A stretch of DNA of 64,000 bases from GCA-2862585 sp049890295 (GTDB lineage Bacteria; Bacteroidota; Bacteroidia; Flavobacteriales; UBA7312). The stretch is taken from positions 62,001 to 126,000 of the forward strand of contig JBMHBP010000004.1 in NCBI GenBank assembly GCA_049890295.1. Reading direction: 5' to 3'. Shown in pieces: positions 1-8,517 of this stretch (position 1 is its first letter; every line of letters begins with the position of its first letter). A program made the position numbers and the translations under genes. Under the pieces are notes generated by a model. The model was given only the letters and a program-made list of their open reading frames with translations. It did no database searches and was not told the origin of the DNA.

Positions 1-864
1 GTGCTCAAAAAACAACTCAATGCAGAGGTTCATTTCCTTACCAAAAGGCCTTTTATTAGCTGGTTGAGTCATAGTCCTTATATAGATAAAATACATTCTT
101 ATGAATCTGGGGCTGAGGCATTAAAGGCTGAAAAGTTCGACTATATAATTGACTTACACAATAACCTGAGGACTTTACGACTAAAAAGACAGCTAAATAT
201 ACCTTCAAAAAGTGTCAACAAATTGAACGTTAAAAAATGGTTGTTGACAACATTTAAGTGGAATCTAATGCCTAATGTTCACATGGTTGATAGAAACTTG
301 GACACTGTCAAATTCTTGGGATTGAAAAATGATGGTGAAGGCTTAGATTTTTTTATTCCCGAAGATGAAACTTTGCCTAATGAGTTTCGTTTTAATAAGC
401 CGTTTGTAGCTATTGTTATTGGGGGTCAACATGCCACAAAAATTCTACCTACTTTTAAAATCATTTCATTGTGTCGACAGATTAATCGGTCTTTTGTTCT
501 TGTGGGCGGCCCAGAAGATGCTAATCGTGCTGATGAAATTATTGAACAAACCGAAATGGGAATAAGTGCATGTGGAAAGTTGTCTTTAACACAATCTGCT
601 TTGTTAGTAAAAGGTGCTGAGTATATTGTTTCTCATGATACTGGCATGATGCATATTTCAGCAGCTTTAAAAAAGAAAATTTATTCGGTTTGGGGAAATA
701 CGGTACCTGCTTTTGGGATGGTTCCTTATCAGTCAGATCCTGAATCTATTATGGTAGAAAATAAAAATGTAGGTTGTAGGCCTTGTTCGAAAATAGGTTA
801 TTCAAAATGTCCTAGAGGACATTTTAAATGCATGAAAGAAATTGATTTAAGTGTTATTGAATAA
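1..864 (+). CDS. GT9 family glycosyltransferase (heptosyltransferase-like), 5' end outside window
   Basis: This is the C-terminal part (287 residues visible) of a glycosyltransferase family 9 enzyme, the family that adds heptose or related sugars to lipopolysaccharide core at the inner membrane. The second Rossmann half is intact, with a DTGMMH sugar-nucleotide signature at residues 213-218, typical of the family's D-T/S-G-x-M-H motif. It is followed by the usual cysteine-containing C-terminal tail (GCRPCSK, then CPRGHFKCM). The frame opens with GTG at base 1, but the sequence there matches the interior of the first domain, and the normal N-terminal motif (about 20-25 residues) is missing. 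The true start therefore lies upstream of the window. It converges on the thioesterase gene, with an 11-base 3' overlap. The exact sugar and acceptor cannot be told. Confidence 0.85.
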   Translation: MLKKQLNAEVHFLTKRPFISWLSHSPYIDKIHSYESGAEALKAEKFDYIIDLHNNLRTLRLKRQLNIPSKSVNKLNVKKWLLTTFKWNLMPNVHMVDRNLDTVKFLGLKNDGEGLDFFIPEDETLPNEFRFNKPFVAIVIGGQHATKILPTFKIISLCRQINRSFVLVGGPEDANRADEIIEQTEMGISACGKLSLTQSALLVKGAEYIVSHDTGMMHISAALKKKIYSVWGNTVPAFGMVPYQSDPESIMVENKNVGCRPCSKIGYSKCPRGHFKCMKEIDLSVIE

Positions 865-1369
865 AAAGAGCTTTCAGTTCAGTAGCCTCCTTAGGCTCAA
901 GTCTTCCCGCTAATATTAGACTCAGTTGTCTTCTTCGAAGTGCGCCATCAAAACGTTCTTTCTCGATATCTGACTCTGGCTCAATTGACGGTACAGTAAT
1001 AGGATTTCCAAGCTGATCAACCGCAACAAAGGTATAGATAGCCTCATTGCATTTTTGCTTTTTAGTACCTGTGTTTCGGTGTTCCATCCATACATCAACA
1101 AATACTTCCATTGAAGATTTGAACGCCCTAGATACTTTGGCTTCTAATGTTACTATACTTCCTCTCGGAATTGGTTTTTCAAAAGAAACATTATTGACTG
1201 ATGCGGTCACTACAATTCTTCCACAATGTCTGTGTGCGGAAATAGCAGCCGCAATATCCATCCAGTGTAAAAGTCGACCACCCATTAGGTTATCTAAATT
1301 ATTAGTATCATTAGGTAATACCATCTCGGTAAGAGTGGCTAAACTTTGTAAAGGTTTTCTAGAAGACAT
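854..1369 (-). CDS. Acyl-CoA thioesterase, hotdog fold (YciA/BACH-like)
   Basis: A 171-residue single hotdog-domain protein, the usual length for small cytoplasmic acyl-CoA thioesterases that release free fatty acid and CoA. The N-terminal half has the family pattern: an Asn-rich turn followed by MGGRLLHWMD (residues 29-38), where the Asp and the preceding Asn correspond to catalytic positions in BACH/YciA enzymes. Then comes the central helix AAAISAHRHC and the strand VNNVSFEKPIPRG. It is the last gene of a leftward run that begins with a TonB receptor and passes through kdsB and the HU-SPOR gene; only 3 bases separate it from the HU-SPOR stop. Family assignment is firm, but the natural acyl chain length is unknown. 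Confidence 0.85.
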   Translation of the reverse strand: MSSRKPLQSLATLTEMVLPNDTNNLDNLMGGRLLHWMDIAAAISAHRHCGRIVVTASVNNVSFEKPIPRGSIVTLEAKVSRAFKSSMEVFVDVWMEHRNTGTKKQKCNEAIYTFVAVDQLGNPITVPSIEPESDIEKERFDGALRRRQLSLILAGRLEPKEATELKALFIQ

Positions 1370-1372
1370 AGT

Positions 1373-2365
1373 TTACTGTAATGAAAGTAACCAAGCGTTG
1401 GGATTGGTTTTTCTAATTTTTTTCAAACTCGCTAGAGCTTCACCAGGATTTTCATAGCCACAATAAGCAACCCGGTATAATCCAGATTGACTTTGCCCAA
1501 TAATCTTAGAGTTGTCAAACCGTTTATTTTTCAATCGCTTAATTAAGACATTGGCGTTTTTTTCTGATGAAAAAGCCCCTGCTATAATAAAGTGTTTTTC
1601 TACTACATTAGTCATTTTATTCAATTCATCATTCAATTGAGTTTTTGAATAGTAATATTGTCTAACAGCTGAGCTAATATTGCCAGTTGGACTGTTTACA
1701 TTAAAAACGGAGTGAATGCTAGTGTAAGGTTGAGCTATTGTAGATTCAACAGATGATTCTAGAGGAAAAAATGTGGCGTAGCTATCTATCAATTTATCCT
1801 TATTTGATAGCCCAAAAGCACTAAACATTAAAAGAGGAACTAAGACTGCAGCAACTCGTAACCATGATTTTTTATTAGGGGGTAAATGAGTTTTATCAAT
1901 ATGTTTTATTTTTTTCTCAATACGATCTTGCACACTAGTTCGATGAATTTTTGGATATTGCACTGAACCTAGACCATAACTATCTAGTAAATGATTCCTT
2001 GAAGTGGATTGGACAAATAGGATGTTATTGTCTGATGTTAGTAATAATGTGCCAACTTCATGAATAAATACTTTTTTATAAAGTTCTAAGGATTCGTTTA
2101 AATCTTTAGTGTATTGGTCTAACTCAACTTTGGCTTGTTTGAAAGTTAACCCTTCCACAACTGCAATTTCATTAACTAATAAACCATCATTATTTTTCAA
2201 ACTTCTATTAAAAACAATACTTTTCTTTGGGGCTTGTATGTGGTTTGAATGCTTATCAATGTGAGCCGACTCGTAATTGGCTACAAAGCCACCAAAAGAA
2301 GGAATGATAACACAATTGTGTTCACACAATAAATCTGAAATGTGTTTGTTAATTTTTTCTCTCAT
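1373..2365 (-). CDS. HU-CCDC81-like and SPOR domain membrane protein
   Basis: A 330-residue protein of a Bacteroidota-specific architecture. Residues 1 to about 140 form two tandem HU-like (CCDC81-type) domains, opening with the characteristic CVIIPSFGGFVANY segment. A basic linker leads to one transmembrane helix (about 168-187, WLRVAAVLVPLLMFSAFGL). The C-terminal segment, about 255-330, is a SPOR repeat (HFIIAGAFSSEKNANVLIKR...), a fold that binds denuded septal peptidoglycan. The predicted topology puts the HU part in the cytoplasm and SPOR in the periplasm, so it could link chromosome or cytoplasmic partners to the division site. That role is inference; the domain make-up is what the sequence shows. 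It lies 15 bases downstream of kdsB and is probably co-transcribed. Confidence 0.85.
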   Translation of the reverse strand: MREKINKHISDLLCEHNCVIIPSFGGFVANYESAHIDKHSNHIQAPKKSIVFNRSLKNNDGLLVNEIAVVEGLTFKQAKVELDQYTKDLNESLELYKKVFIHEVGTLLLTSDNNILFVQSTSRNHLLDSYGLGSVQYPKIHRTSVQDRIEKKIKHIDKTHLPPNKKSWLRVAAVLVPLLMFSAFGLSNKDKLIDSYATFFPLESSVESTIAQPYTSIHSVFNVNSPTGNISSAVRQYYYSKTQLNDELNKMTNVVEKHFIIAGAFSSEKNANVLIKRLKNKRFDNSKIIGQSQSGLYRVAYCGYENPGEALASLKKIRKTNPNAWLLSLQ

Positions 2366-2380
2366 TGCTATGCTAAAGTA

Positions 2381-3100
2381 TTACTTTAAAGAAGTCTTGC
2401 CAAATGTTTCAATTATTTTTTTCAAATCTTCAGGAGTATCAATGGCATACGACTCAAAATTTGTCTCTACGATTTTAATTTGATAATTATTTTCCAGCCA
2501 CCGCCATTGTTCTAATTTTAACTCTAATTCCTTTTTAGAAGGATTCAGTTGACAAATCTTATTTAACACTGCTGATCGATAAGCATATAGACCTATGTGT
2601 TTATAATATCTTGAAGTTGTATAGTTAATTTCTCTATCAAATGACAGTGCTATGTTGTTTTCGTCAAAAAGCACTTTTGGTGTATTATGGTCTGAAATTT
2701 CAATTGGTTCCTTAATTTGTTTTGCTAAGGTAGCTATCTGAACATTTTGGTCTTTGAAAACCGCAATTAGTTGATTAATTTGTTTGGGGTTTATCAAGGG
2801 CTCGTCACCTTGAATATTTACAATGATATCAAATTTCTTATCTAATTTTTCAATTACCTCATTGCAACGATCAGTTCCACTGAGGTGTGAATCCGAAGTT
2901 AGCATTACCTCACCTTGAATACGATTGACTTCATCAACAATCCTTTCATCGTCCGTAGCGACAATTAATCTATTAACATTTGATTGTTTTGCTAAATTGT
3001 GAACACGTTGAATCATGCTTTTGCCTACAATGTCAATGAGTGGTTTGCCAGGAAAACGCCTGGAATTATATCGAGCAGGAATAATGCCTAAGACTCTCAT
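2381..3100 (-). CDS. kdsB: 3-deoxy-manno-octulosonate cytidylyltransferase (CMP-Kdo synthetase)
   Basis: This 239-residue protein activates Kdo with CTP to CMP-Kdo for lipid A inner-core synthesis in the cytoplasm. Diagnostic features are the N-terminal nucleotide loop IIPARYNSRRFPGKPL (residues 6-21), the VATDDERI segment, and NIQGDEPLI, the metal- and sugar-binding stretch. Length is normal for the family (about 240-255). The start codon overlaps the stop of the upstream TonB receptor gene by 4 bases (3097-3100), indicating translational coupling. Together with the GT9 gene at the window's left edge, this points to a lipopolysaccharide-producing outer membrane. Confidence 0.95.
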   Translation of the reverse strand: MRVLGIIPARYNSRRFPGKPLIDIVGKSMIQRVHNLAKQSNVNRLIVATDDERIVDEVNRIQGEVMLTSDSHLSGTDRCNEVIEKLDKKFDIIVNIQGDEPLINPKQINQLIAVFKDQNVQIATLAKQIKEPIEISDHNTPKVLFDENNIALSFDREINYTTSRYYKHIGLYAYRSAVLNKICQLNPSKKELELKLEQWRWLENNYQIKIVETNFESYAIDTPEDLKKIIETFGKTSLK

Positions 3101-5448
3101 ATTGAAATTCCAAATTTTACTGATATTGTTCTGGGCGGCATCATATTAGCAGGACGAGTTTGATATTCTCTATTGAGTAAATTATTAGCCACAAAAGATA
3201 AACTCATCTTATCATTTAGTTGAAATATGACTCTTGCATCTATAATAAAGTCTCCATCGTTAAGTGCTTCTCGTGATTCTGGAATTCCTGGAACAATTGA
3301 TTCAAACAGTGAACTCACAAAAATTTTATCGACGTTCTTCATAAAACTATTGTACCTGAAACTTGTTCCGAAGGTTACGTTATCTTTAGATAATTCAAAG
3401 TCGAGTTTGGCAACATGTTGATGTCGATATTTCAGAAATAAAGTGCTTGAATCTAGTGAGCTAGTATTATAATAATTGAGCTCATTGCCATTAAAGTCTT
3501 CGCCATAGGTAATATCAGGGTTTTTGGGAATAGCATCAATGTAAGTATAGCCACCTATTATACTTAGCTCGGTATTTCCAATTTTACCATTAGCACCGGT
3601 GGATAATTCAATTCCTGAAATTTGAGTATCGCCAATATTTACAGACTTGAAACCAATACCCAATTCATTGGCAGTAGCTCCTTTCCATTGACCAAAGCTA
3701 AACTCCATCATATTTTTGTATTCCATTACGAAAGCGGCAAGATCTACATAGCCTTTGAATTCTCCTACGATAAAGCCTTGTTTGACTGCTACCTCTGAAC
3801 TCCATCCCTCTTCGGGTTTTAAGTTTGGATTTTGATATACATAAATGCCAGATGCTACTTCAGTTTCTATAAATAATTCCGCTATGCTTGGAAAACGATA
3901 GCCTTGACCCCACGAGGCTCGAAAATAAGTTGCTTTACTAGCTTGATAATTTAATCCAAATCGAAAAACAGGCTTAGCTGTTTTAAAGGAATTAATGGTA
4001 TCGCCATCAATAACATAACTTTCTCCAGTCTCAAGGCTAAACTGCTCATATCTAGCACCTGCTGAAAAGTTAATATTATCTCCAAATTTTTTATCTATCT
4101 GACTAAAGATAGCATTATTCAATCTGTAGTTGGTACCATTAAATAATTCCGCTTCCGCATCTACATATTCATTTAAGATTCCACTGGTCCAGTTAAGTCG
4201 TAATGACTCAATATTTTTTTGATATTGGTATTCTGTATAATATGTTGTTGACTGATTGTCTTGACCGTTCGGGTTGCCTTTAGTGTCATTGTCATTAATG
4301 ACTTTCATGTATCTTGTTCTCAGGCTGTGCTTATCGTTATTGCTTGGATTAACATAAGTAACGAAAGGGTCAATATTGTGAACATCTCCACTCGTTTTAG
4401 TCACAGAACTATCTAATGGTATGTATGCTTCATCATAGCTTTGCCAAATAAGTGCTGAGGCTGTTTTATTCAATAAAAAATTGGCATTTACGCCATATGA
4501 CAACCCCTCTACTTTTTGATTCTTATAGCGTGTATTAAAATTGAATCGATGCCTGTCGGTGACTTCTTTAAGCCTATAGCCTTGGTCTTTGAGTAAAAAA
4601 CCTCCTAAGACTAAATCTAAATTTCCAATTTTTTCTTTGTGAAGAAAGTCCATGCCACTGACCGATCTTCTATCATTTCCCCACCAGTTGAGGCTTTCTC
4701 TTTCAGCATTATCATAAAATCCCGTATGAAAATTGAGTTTTGTTTCAGGCACATCACTAGGGTAAGCAGTTCTTATATTAATAACTCCGTTAAGAGCCGA
4801 AGAGCCGTACAATGCTGAAGATGCTCCTTTGATAATTTCTACTTGATTGATATTTTCTGTAGAAATTAAACTCCATTGTGCTTGTCCAGCATCTCCAGAA
4901 ATTAAAGGCATATCATCCACCAACACCTGAACTCTTGTTCCAGCACCGTAACTCCATCCGCTACCACCCCTAATATTGGCTTGTCCATCTGTAATATTTA
5001 CTCCAGGAACCTGTTCGATGGCCGTTTGAATATTAGTAGTGTTTTTGTTGGCAATAAAGGTTGGTTTAATAACTTCAACTGAAACAGTTGTTTCAGAAAG
5101 TCTTTGTTCAAATTTTCCGGCAGAAACTACAACGGTTTCTATTAGCTTTATATTTTCTTGAAGTTCAATTTGTTCGCCATAGCGTTCACCATCTAATAAA
5201 GATAAATTGAAGGATTTATTATTATAACCTATATAGCTAAAGGTGAAGTTATGTACGCCAACGGAAGTGCTAAACTCAAAATATCCGTTGACATCAGTAC
5301 TAGCAATCCCCTTACCATCCATAATAATATTTACTCCAATGAGTGGTTCTTTTGTTGTTCCATCAACAACAGAGCCATAAAAAACTTGAGCTAGTATCGA
5401 TGAACTCGTAAACAAGCAAATAATAATCAGACACTTAATTGCTTTCAT
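3097..5448 (-). CDS. TonB-dependent outer-membrane receptor
   Basis: A 783-residue TonB-dependent receptor. It has a signal peptide (about residues 1-20, ending near SSSILAQ). A carboxypeptidase-regulatory-like beta-sandwich (about 21-105: VFYGSVVDGTTKEPLIGVNI) typical of Bacteroidota receptors follows. Then comes a plug domain (about 110-225, with QVPGVNITDGQANIRGG and the ALYGSSALNGVINI motif) and a beta-barrel ending in the terminal FGISI strand. The plug and barrel organisation resembles siderophore or vitamin receptors of the BtuB/FepA type rather than SusC, and no SusD partner is adjacent. The ligand cannot be inferred. It is the first gene of the leftward run ending with the thioesterase and shares a 41-base upstream region with dprA. 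Confidence 0.9.
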   Translation of the reverse strand: MKAIKCLIIICLFTSSSILAQVFYGSVVDGTTKEPLIGVNIIMDGKGIASTDVNGYFEFSTSVGVHNFTFSYIGYNNKSFNLSLLDGERYGEQIELQENIKLIETVVVSAGKFEQRLSETTVSVEVIKPTFIANKNTTNIQTAIEQVPGVNITDGQANIRGGSGWSYGAGTRVQVLVDDMPLISGDAGQAQWSLISTENINQVEIIKGASSALYGSSALNGVINIRTAYPSDVPETKLNFHTGFYDNAERESLNWWGNDRRSVSGMDFLHKEKIGNLDLVLGGFLLKDQGYRLKEVTDRHRFNFNTRYKNQKVEGLSYGVNANFLLNKTASALIWQSYDEAYIPLDSSVTKTSGDVHNIDPFVTYVNPSNNDKHSLRTRYMKVINDNDTKGNPNGQDNQSTTYYTEYQYQKNIESLRLNWTSGILNEYVDAEAELFNGTNYRLNNAIFSQIDKKFGDNINFSAGARYEQFSLETGESYVIDGDTINSFKTAKPVFRFGLNYQASKATYFRASWGQGYRFPSIAELFIETEVASGIYVYQNPNLKPEEGWSSEVAVKQGFIVGEFKGYVDLAAFVMEYKNMMEFSFGQWKGATANELGIGFKSVNIGDTQISGIELSTGANGKIGNTELSIIGGYTYIDAIPKNPDITYGEDFNGNELNYYNTSSLDSSTLFLKYRHQHVAKLDFELSKDNVTFGTSFRYNSFMKNVDKIFVSSLFESIVPGIPESREALNDGDFIIDARVIFQLNDKMSLSFVANNLLNREYQTRPANMMPPRTISVKFGISI

Positions 5449-5469
5449 TAGGTTATAGGTTTAGATTTG
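5439..5469 (+). promoter_or_regulatory. Promoter for dprA (Bacteroidota type)
   Basis: TTG at 5439-5441 lies 20 bases before TAgaTTTG at 5462-5469, matching the Bacteroidota -33/-7 arrangement. The -7 box ends 20 bases before the preferred dprA start at 5490. It overlaps the first codons of the TonB receptor gene. Confidence 0.6.
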
Positions 5470-5476
5470 CAAAATA

Positions 5477-5484
5477 CAAATTTA
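5477..5484 (-). promoter_or_regulatory. -7 box for the leftward TonB receptor gene
   Basis: The reverse strand reads TAaaTTTG from 5484 down to 5477, 28 bases before the receptor start at 5448. No clear TTTG was found at the expected -33 distance. The box lies on the far side of the dprA -7 box, so the two promoters face each other. Confidence 0.5.
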
Positions 5485-5489
5485 TTGCC

Positions 5490-6584
5490 ATGAACAAAGA
5501 ATTGCTGTTTCACATAGCATTAACTCTAGTCAAAGGAATAGGGCCTGTAAATGCTAAAAAATTAGTTGCTTATTGTGGAGGTGTTGAAGCAGTTTTCAAA
5601 GAAAAACTTAAGGCTATTGAGAAAATACCGAATGTGGGTCGTAGTTTAGCAAAAGAGATTAACCAAAAGTCCTACAAGATTCGTGCTGAAAAAGAGATTA
5701 AGTTCATTCAAAAACATGCTATAAACTATCATTCATTTTGGAGTGAAAATTACCCAAACAAGCTCAGGCACTGTCATGATGCACCAACCTTACTATTTTC
5801 AAAAGGTAATTTTGATATAAATCGTGATAGATTTATTAGTATAGTAGGCACTAGAAAAGCAACACCTTATGGTCAATCGTTTTGTAAAGCCTTAATTAAA
5901 GAGTTAAAAGTTTATGACCCAATTATAGTCAGTGGATTAGCCTATGGCATCGATAAATGTGCTCACAAAGAGTCATTAAACAATGATATCTTTACTTTAG
6001 GTGTTTTAGCACACGGTTTGGATACCCTGTATCCAAAAACACACACAAAATTAGTAAGTCAAATGATCCAAAAAGGAGGACTAATTACAGAATTTTTGAG
6101 CGATACTAAAATCATAAGAGAGAATTTTGTGAGAAGAAACAGAATCATAGCTGGGCTTTCCGAAGCTACAATTGTTTTAGAAAGTGGCCTTAAAGGCGGA
6201 GCAATGGTAACAGCCAAAATGGCCAATTCATACAATAGGGAAGTATTTGCCCTACCAGGAAAAATAAGCGATCCTTACTCTAAAGGTTGTAATTGTCTAA
6301 TCAAAAACAACGAGGCTCATTTGTTAACTAATATTTCTGATCTAGTTAATAACCTTTTATGGGACAAAAAATCAAAGACATTACAACATAACTTGTTCGA
6401 AAATACAAAAGAAGAAATCGAACTCATTGATATCATTTCAAATCATAACGGAATTCATATCGACCTTATTCACTCACTATCAAAATTAACATTTAATGAA
6501 ACCAATAGAGTGTTGATGAACTTAGAACTTAAAGATTTAATACTGCTTAAACCTGGAAAAATATATTTTAAAAATTTTAACTAA
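5490..6584 (+). CDS. dprA: DNA-processing protein DprA
   Basis: A 364-residue DprA/Smf protein, which loads RecA onto incoming single-stranded DNA during natural transformation. An N-terminal helix-hairpin-helix-like region (GIGPVNAKKLVAYCGG) precedes the Rossmann-type DprA domain, with GTRKATPYGQ and SGLAYGIDKCAHKESL, the latter being the family's SGxAxGID motif. ESGLKGGAMVTAKMA and ALPGKISDPYSKGCN follow. The last 60-70 residues form a winged-helix-like tail. I place the start at ATG 5490 rather than the upstream in-frame start at 5439, because the extra 17 residues would lie across the promoter and overlap the divergent gene. Presence of dprA is compatible with DNA uptake but is nearly universal, so it does not prove competence. 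Confidence 0.93.
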   Translation: MNKELLFHIALTLVKGIGPVNAKKLVAYCGGVEAVFKEKLKAIEKIPNVGRSLAKEINQKSYKIRAEKEIKFIQKHAINYHSFWSENYPNKLRHCHDAPTLLFSKGNFDINRDRFISIVGTRKATPYGQSFCKALIKELKVYDPIIVSGLAYGIDKCAHKESLNNDIFTLGVLAHGLDTLYPKTHTKLVSQMIQKGGLITEFLSDTKIIRENFVRRNRIIAGLSEATIVLESGLKGGAMVTAKMANSYNREVFALPGKISDPYSKGCNCLIKNNEAHLLTNISDLVNNLLWDKKSKTLQHNLFENTKEEIELIDIISNHNGIHIDLIHSLSKLTFNETNRVLMNLELKDLILLKPGKIYFKNFN

Positions 6585-6805
6585 ACTAAGTGATACATAC
6601 TTAAAACCCTGTAAGTTGATGAAAAAGCTATTGATATTATTTTCAATTCTACCTCTATTTCTTTAAGGTCAAAATTATCTCCGATGTGGCCACGACTTTG
6701 TACATAAATAATACCCTCGCACCCATATTCAATATCGAGAAAACGAAAAACAAATTTTACAACATGTAAAGCAGTGGGGAAATTTGAATAATCAATGATA
6801 AGCAC
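6581..6805 (-). CDS. Doubtful small ORF, 74 codons
   Basis: An open frame of 74 codons beginning MLIIDYSNFPTALHVVKF, in the gap between dprA and gdhA and overlapping the dprA stop by 4 bases. I recognise no family, signal peptide or membrane segment in it. There is no convincing TAnnTTTG box at a sensible distance upstream. It could be a real orphan gene, a remnant, or chance. I list it only because the surrounding gap is unusually long for this window. Confidence 0.15.
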   Translation of the reverse strand: MLIIDYSNFPTALHVVKFVFRFLDIEYGCEGIIYVQSRGHIGDNFDLKEIEVELKIISIAFSSTYRVLSMYHLV

Positions 6806-6905
6806 ACTCTAATAAAACTTTAGAAAAACCTGTTTTTCATATCATTTGAAAACAAAATAGAGAACCTTAGCATTGATGTTGTAAGATCACAAATAGACGT
6901 TTAAA

Positions 6906-7061
6906 ATGAGAATCATAGAAGATTACATAGATCCTCAAATACTTGCTCAGATTTTGATACGATTGTTAGTGCTACAAAATTTCATTAACAGAAGTATGTA
7001 TTTTGTTAAATATTTATCTTTAAAAGCCCAACTATTAAAAATTAGTCATCCAGTAGTTTAG
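6906..7061 (+). CDS. Doubtful small ORF, 51 codons
   Basis: ATG at 6906 opens a 51-codon frame (MRIIEDYIDPQILAQILIRL...) ending TAG at 7059-7061. The predicted peptide is rich in Ile, Leu and Lys, with an amphipathic helical look, but matches no family I know. No strong promoter or ribosome-binding site is evident. It ends about 90 bases before gdhA. It may be chance or a decayed gene. Confidence 0.15.
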   Translation: MRIIEDYIDPQILAQILIRLLVLQNFINRSMYFVKYLSLKAQLLKISHPVV

Positions 7062-7101
7062 TTTAAAAGATTAAATTTCAATTAATTAAAAAAAAAAACA
7101 G

Positions 7102-7127
7102 TTGAATATTGAAAAATGATATTTTTG
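7102..7127 (+). promoter_or_regulatory. Probable gdhA promoter
   Basis: TAttTTTG at 7120-7127 matches the Bacteroidota -7 box and lies 23 bases before the gdhA ATG at 7151. A TTG at 7102-7104 is only 15 bases upstream, shorter than the usual 17-23 spacing, so the -33 element is uncertain. Confidence 0.5.
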
Positions 7128-7150
7128 TAGAGATATATACACTAAATATT

Positions 7151-8500
7151 ATGTCTAAAAAGTACCAAGAAAAAATCGATGCCTTCATGTCGAAGGTAGT
7201 TGCTAAAGACGCCCATGAAACTGTTTTTATTCAAGCAGTTCAAGAGGTAGCAGAAGCCGTCATCCCTTTTATTGAAGAAAACCCTAAGTATGAAAATTCT
7301 GGCCTTCTAGAGAGAATGGTTGAGCCAGAGCGTACTATTCTTTTCAGAGTACCATGGGTAGATGACAATGGCAATACTCATGTTAATAGAGGATATAGAG
7401 TTGAATTCAGTTCAGCAATTGGCCCCTACAAGGGTGGTTTGAGATTTCATCCTTCAGTCAATTTAGGAATCCTAAAATTTTTAGGATTTGAACAAATCTT
7501 TAAAAACTCCCTCACAACACTTCCGATGGGAGGAGGAAAAGGAGGTTCTGATTTTAACCCTAAAGGAAAATCCGATAATGAAGTGATGAGGTTTTGTCAA
7601 TCTTTTATGAACGAGTTATATCGACATATTGGTCCCAATACTGATGTTCCTGCTGGTGATATAGGAGTTGGAGCTAGAGAAATAGGTTTCTTATTTGGTC
7701 AATATAAACGACTAAGAAACGAGTTTACTGGAGTTTTGACCGGTAAGGGTATTAATTGGGGTGGATCATTAATTAGACCAGAAGCAACTGGCTATGGAAC
7801 AGTTTATTTTGCTCAAAATATGTTAGCAAAAACAGGGGATTCGCTCAAAGGTAAAACTGTAGCTATATCAGGTTCAGGCAATGTCGCACAATACGCTTGT
7901 GAGAAAGCTACTCAATTAGGCGGAAAAGTTGTAACACTCTCAGATTCTGCAGGTTTTATTTATGACAAAAATGGTATAACAGCAGAGAAGCTAGCTTTTG
8001 TTATGGATTTAAAAAATAATAAACGAGGAAGAATTAAAGAATATGCTGAAGCATTTCAATGTGAATATTTTGAAGGAAATAGACCCTGGAGTATAAAGTG
8101 CGATATTGCATTGCCATGTGCTACACAAAATGAGTTAAATGGAGAAGATGCTAAGACCCTCCTCAACAACGGTTGTATTTGTGTTTCAGAAGGGGCAAAT
8201 ATGCCTTCAACTCCTGAAGCAATAGAACATTTTCATCATGCAAAAATATTATTTGCACCAGGAAAAGCTTCAAACGCAGGTGGAGTAGCCACATCAGGAT
8301 TAGAAATGACTCAAAATTCTATCCGAATGAATTGGTCAAGACAAGAAGTAGATGAAAAACTACAAAACATAATGAAAAATATTCATGAGTCATGCGTGAA
8401 ATATGGTTCAGAAGGTAAGTATGTCGATTATGTCAAAGGAGCCAATATTGCCGGTTTTGTAAAAGTAGCCGATGCTATGCTGGACCAAGGTGTTGTTTAA
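7151..8500 (+). CDS. gdhA: NADP-type glutamate dehydrogenase
   Basis: A 449-residue hexameric glutamate dehydrogenase that interconverts 2-oxoglutarate plus ammonium and glutamate, linking nitrogen assimilation to the TCA cycle. The length fits the short (GDH I, about 450 residues) class. Visible motifs are YKGGLRFHPSVN and LPMGGGKGGSDFNPKGKS, which carry the substrate-binding and catalytic lysines. PAGDIGVGAREIGF and the Rossmann dinucleotide loop VAISGSGNVAQYA follow. I chose ATG 7151 (MSKKYQEK...) because the upstream in-frame start at 7109 would include 14 residues encoded across the promoter. kbl follows after 17 bases. NADP rather than NAD use is inferred from overall similarity to that subclass. 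Confidence 0.93.
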   Translation: MSKKYQEKIDAFMSKVVAKDAHETVFIQAVQEVAEAVIPFIEENPKYENSGLLERMVEPERTILFRVPWVDDNGNTHVNRGYRVEFSSAIGPYKGGLRFHPSVNLGILKFLGFEQIFKNSLTTLPMGGGKGGSDFNPKGKSDNEVMRFCQSFMNELYRHIGPNTDVPAGDIGVGAREIGFLFGQYKRLRNEFTGVLTGKGINWGGSLIRPEATGYGTVYFAQNMLAKTGDSLKGKTVAISGSGNVAQYACEKATQLGGKVVTLSDSAGFIYDKNGITAEKLAFVMDLKNNKRGRIKEYAEAFQCEYFEGNRPWSIKCDIALPCATQNELNGEDAKTLLNNGCICVSEGANMPSTPEAIEHFHHAKILFAPGKASNAGGVATSGLEMTQNSIRMNWSRQEVDEKLQNIMKNIHESCVKYGSEGKYVDYVKGANIAGFVKVADAMLDQGVV

Positions 8501-8517
8501 TATTAGAAACTTTTAAA

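Larger units (their letters stand above)
6585..7150. other. Longest gap without a recognised gene (566 bases)
   Basis: Very AT-rich DNA between dprA and gdhA. It contains two doubtful short ORFs (leftward 6581-6805, rightward 6906-7061) and, at its right end, the gdhA promoter. I saw no tRNA fold, convincing terminator, inverted repeat or mobile-element scar. Confidence 0.6.

Noticed and set aside
1047..1457. 136-codon rightward frame opposite the thioesterase
   Set aside because: No family, no promoter, and both strands' coding pattern is explained by the thioesterase and HU-SPOR genes.
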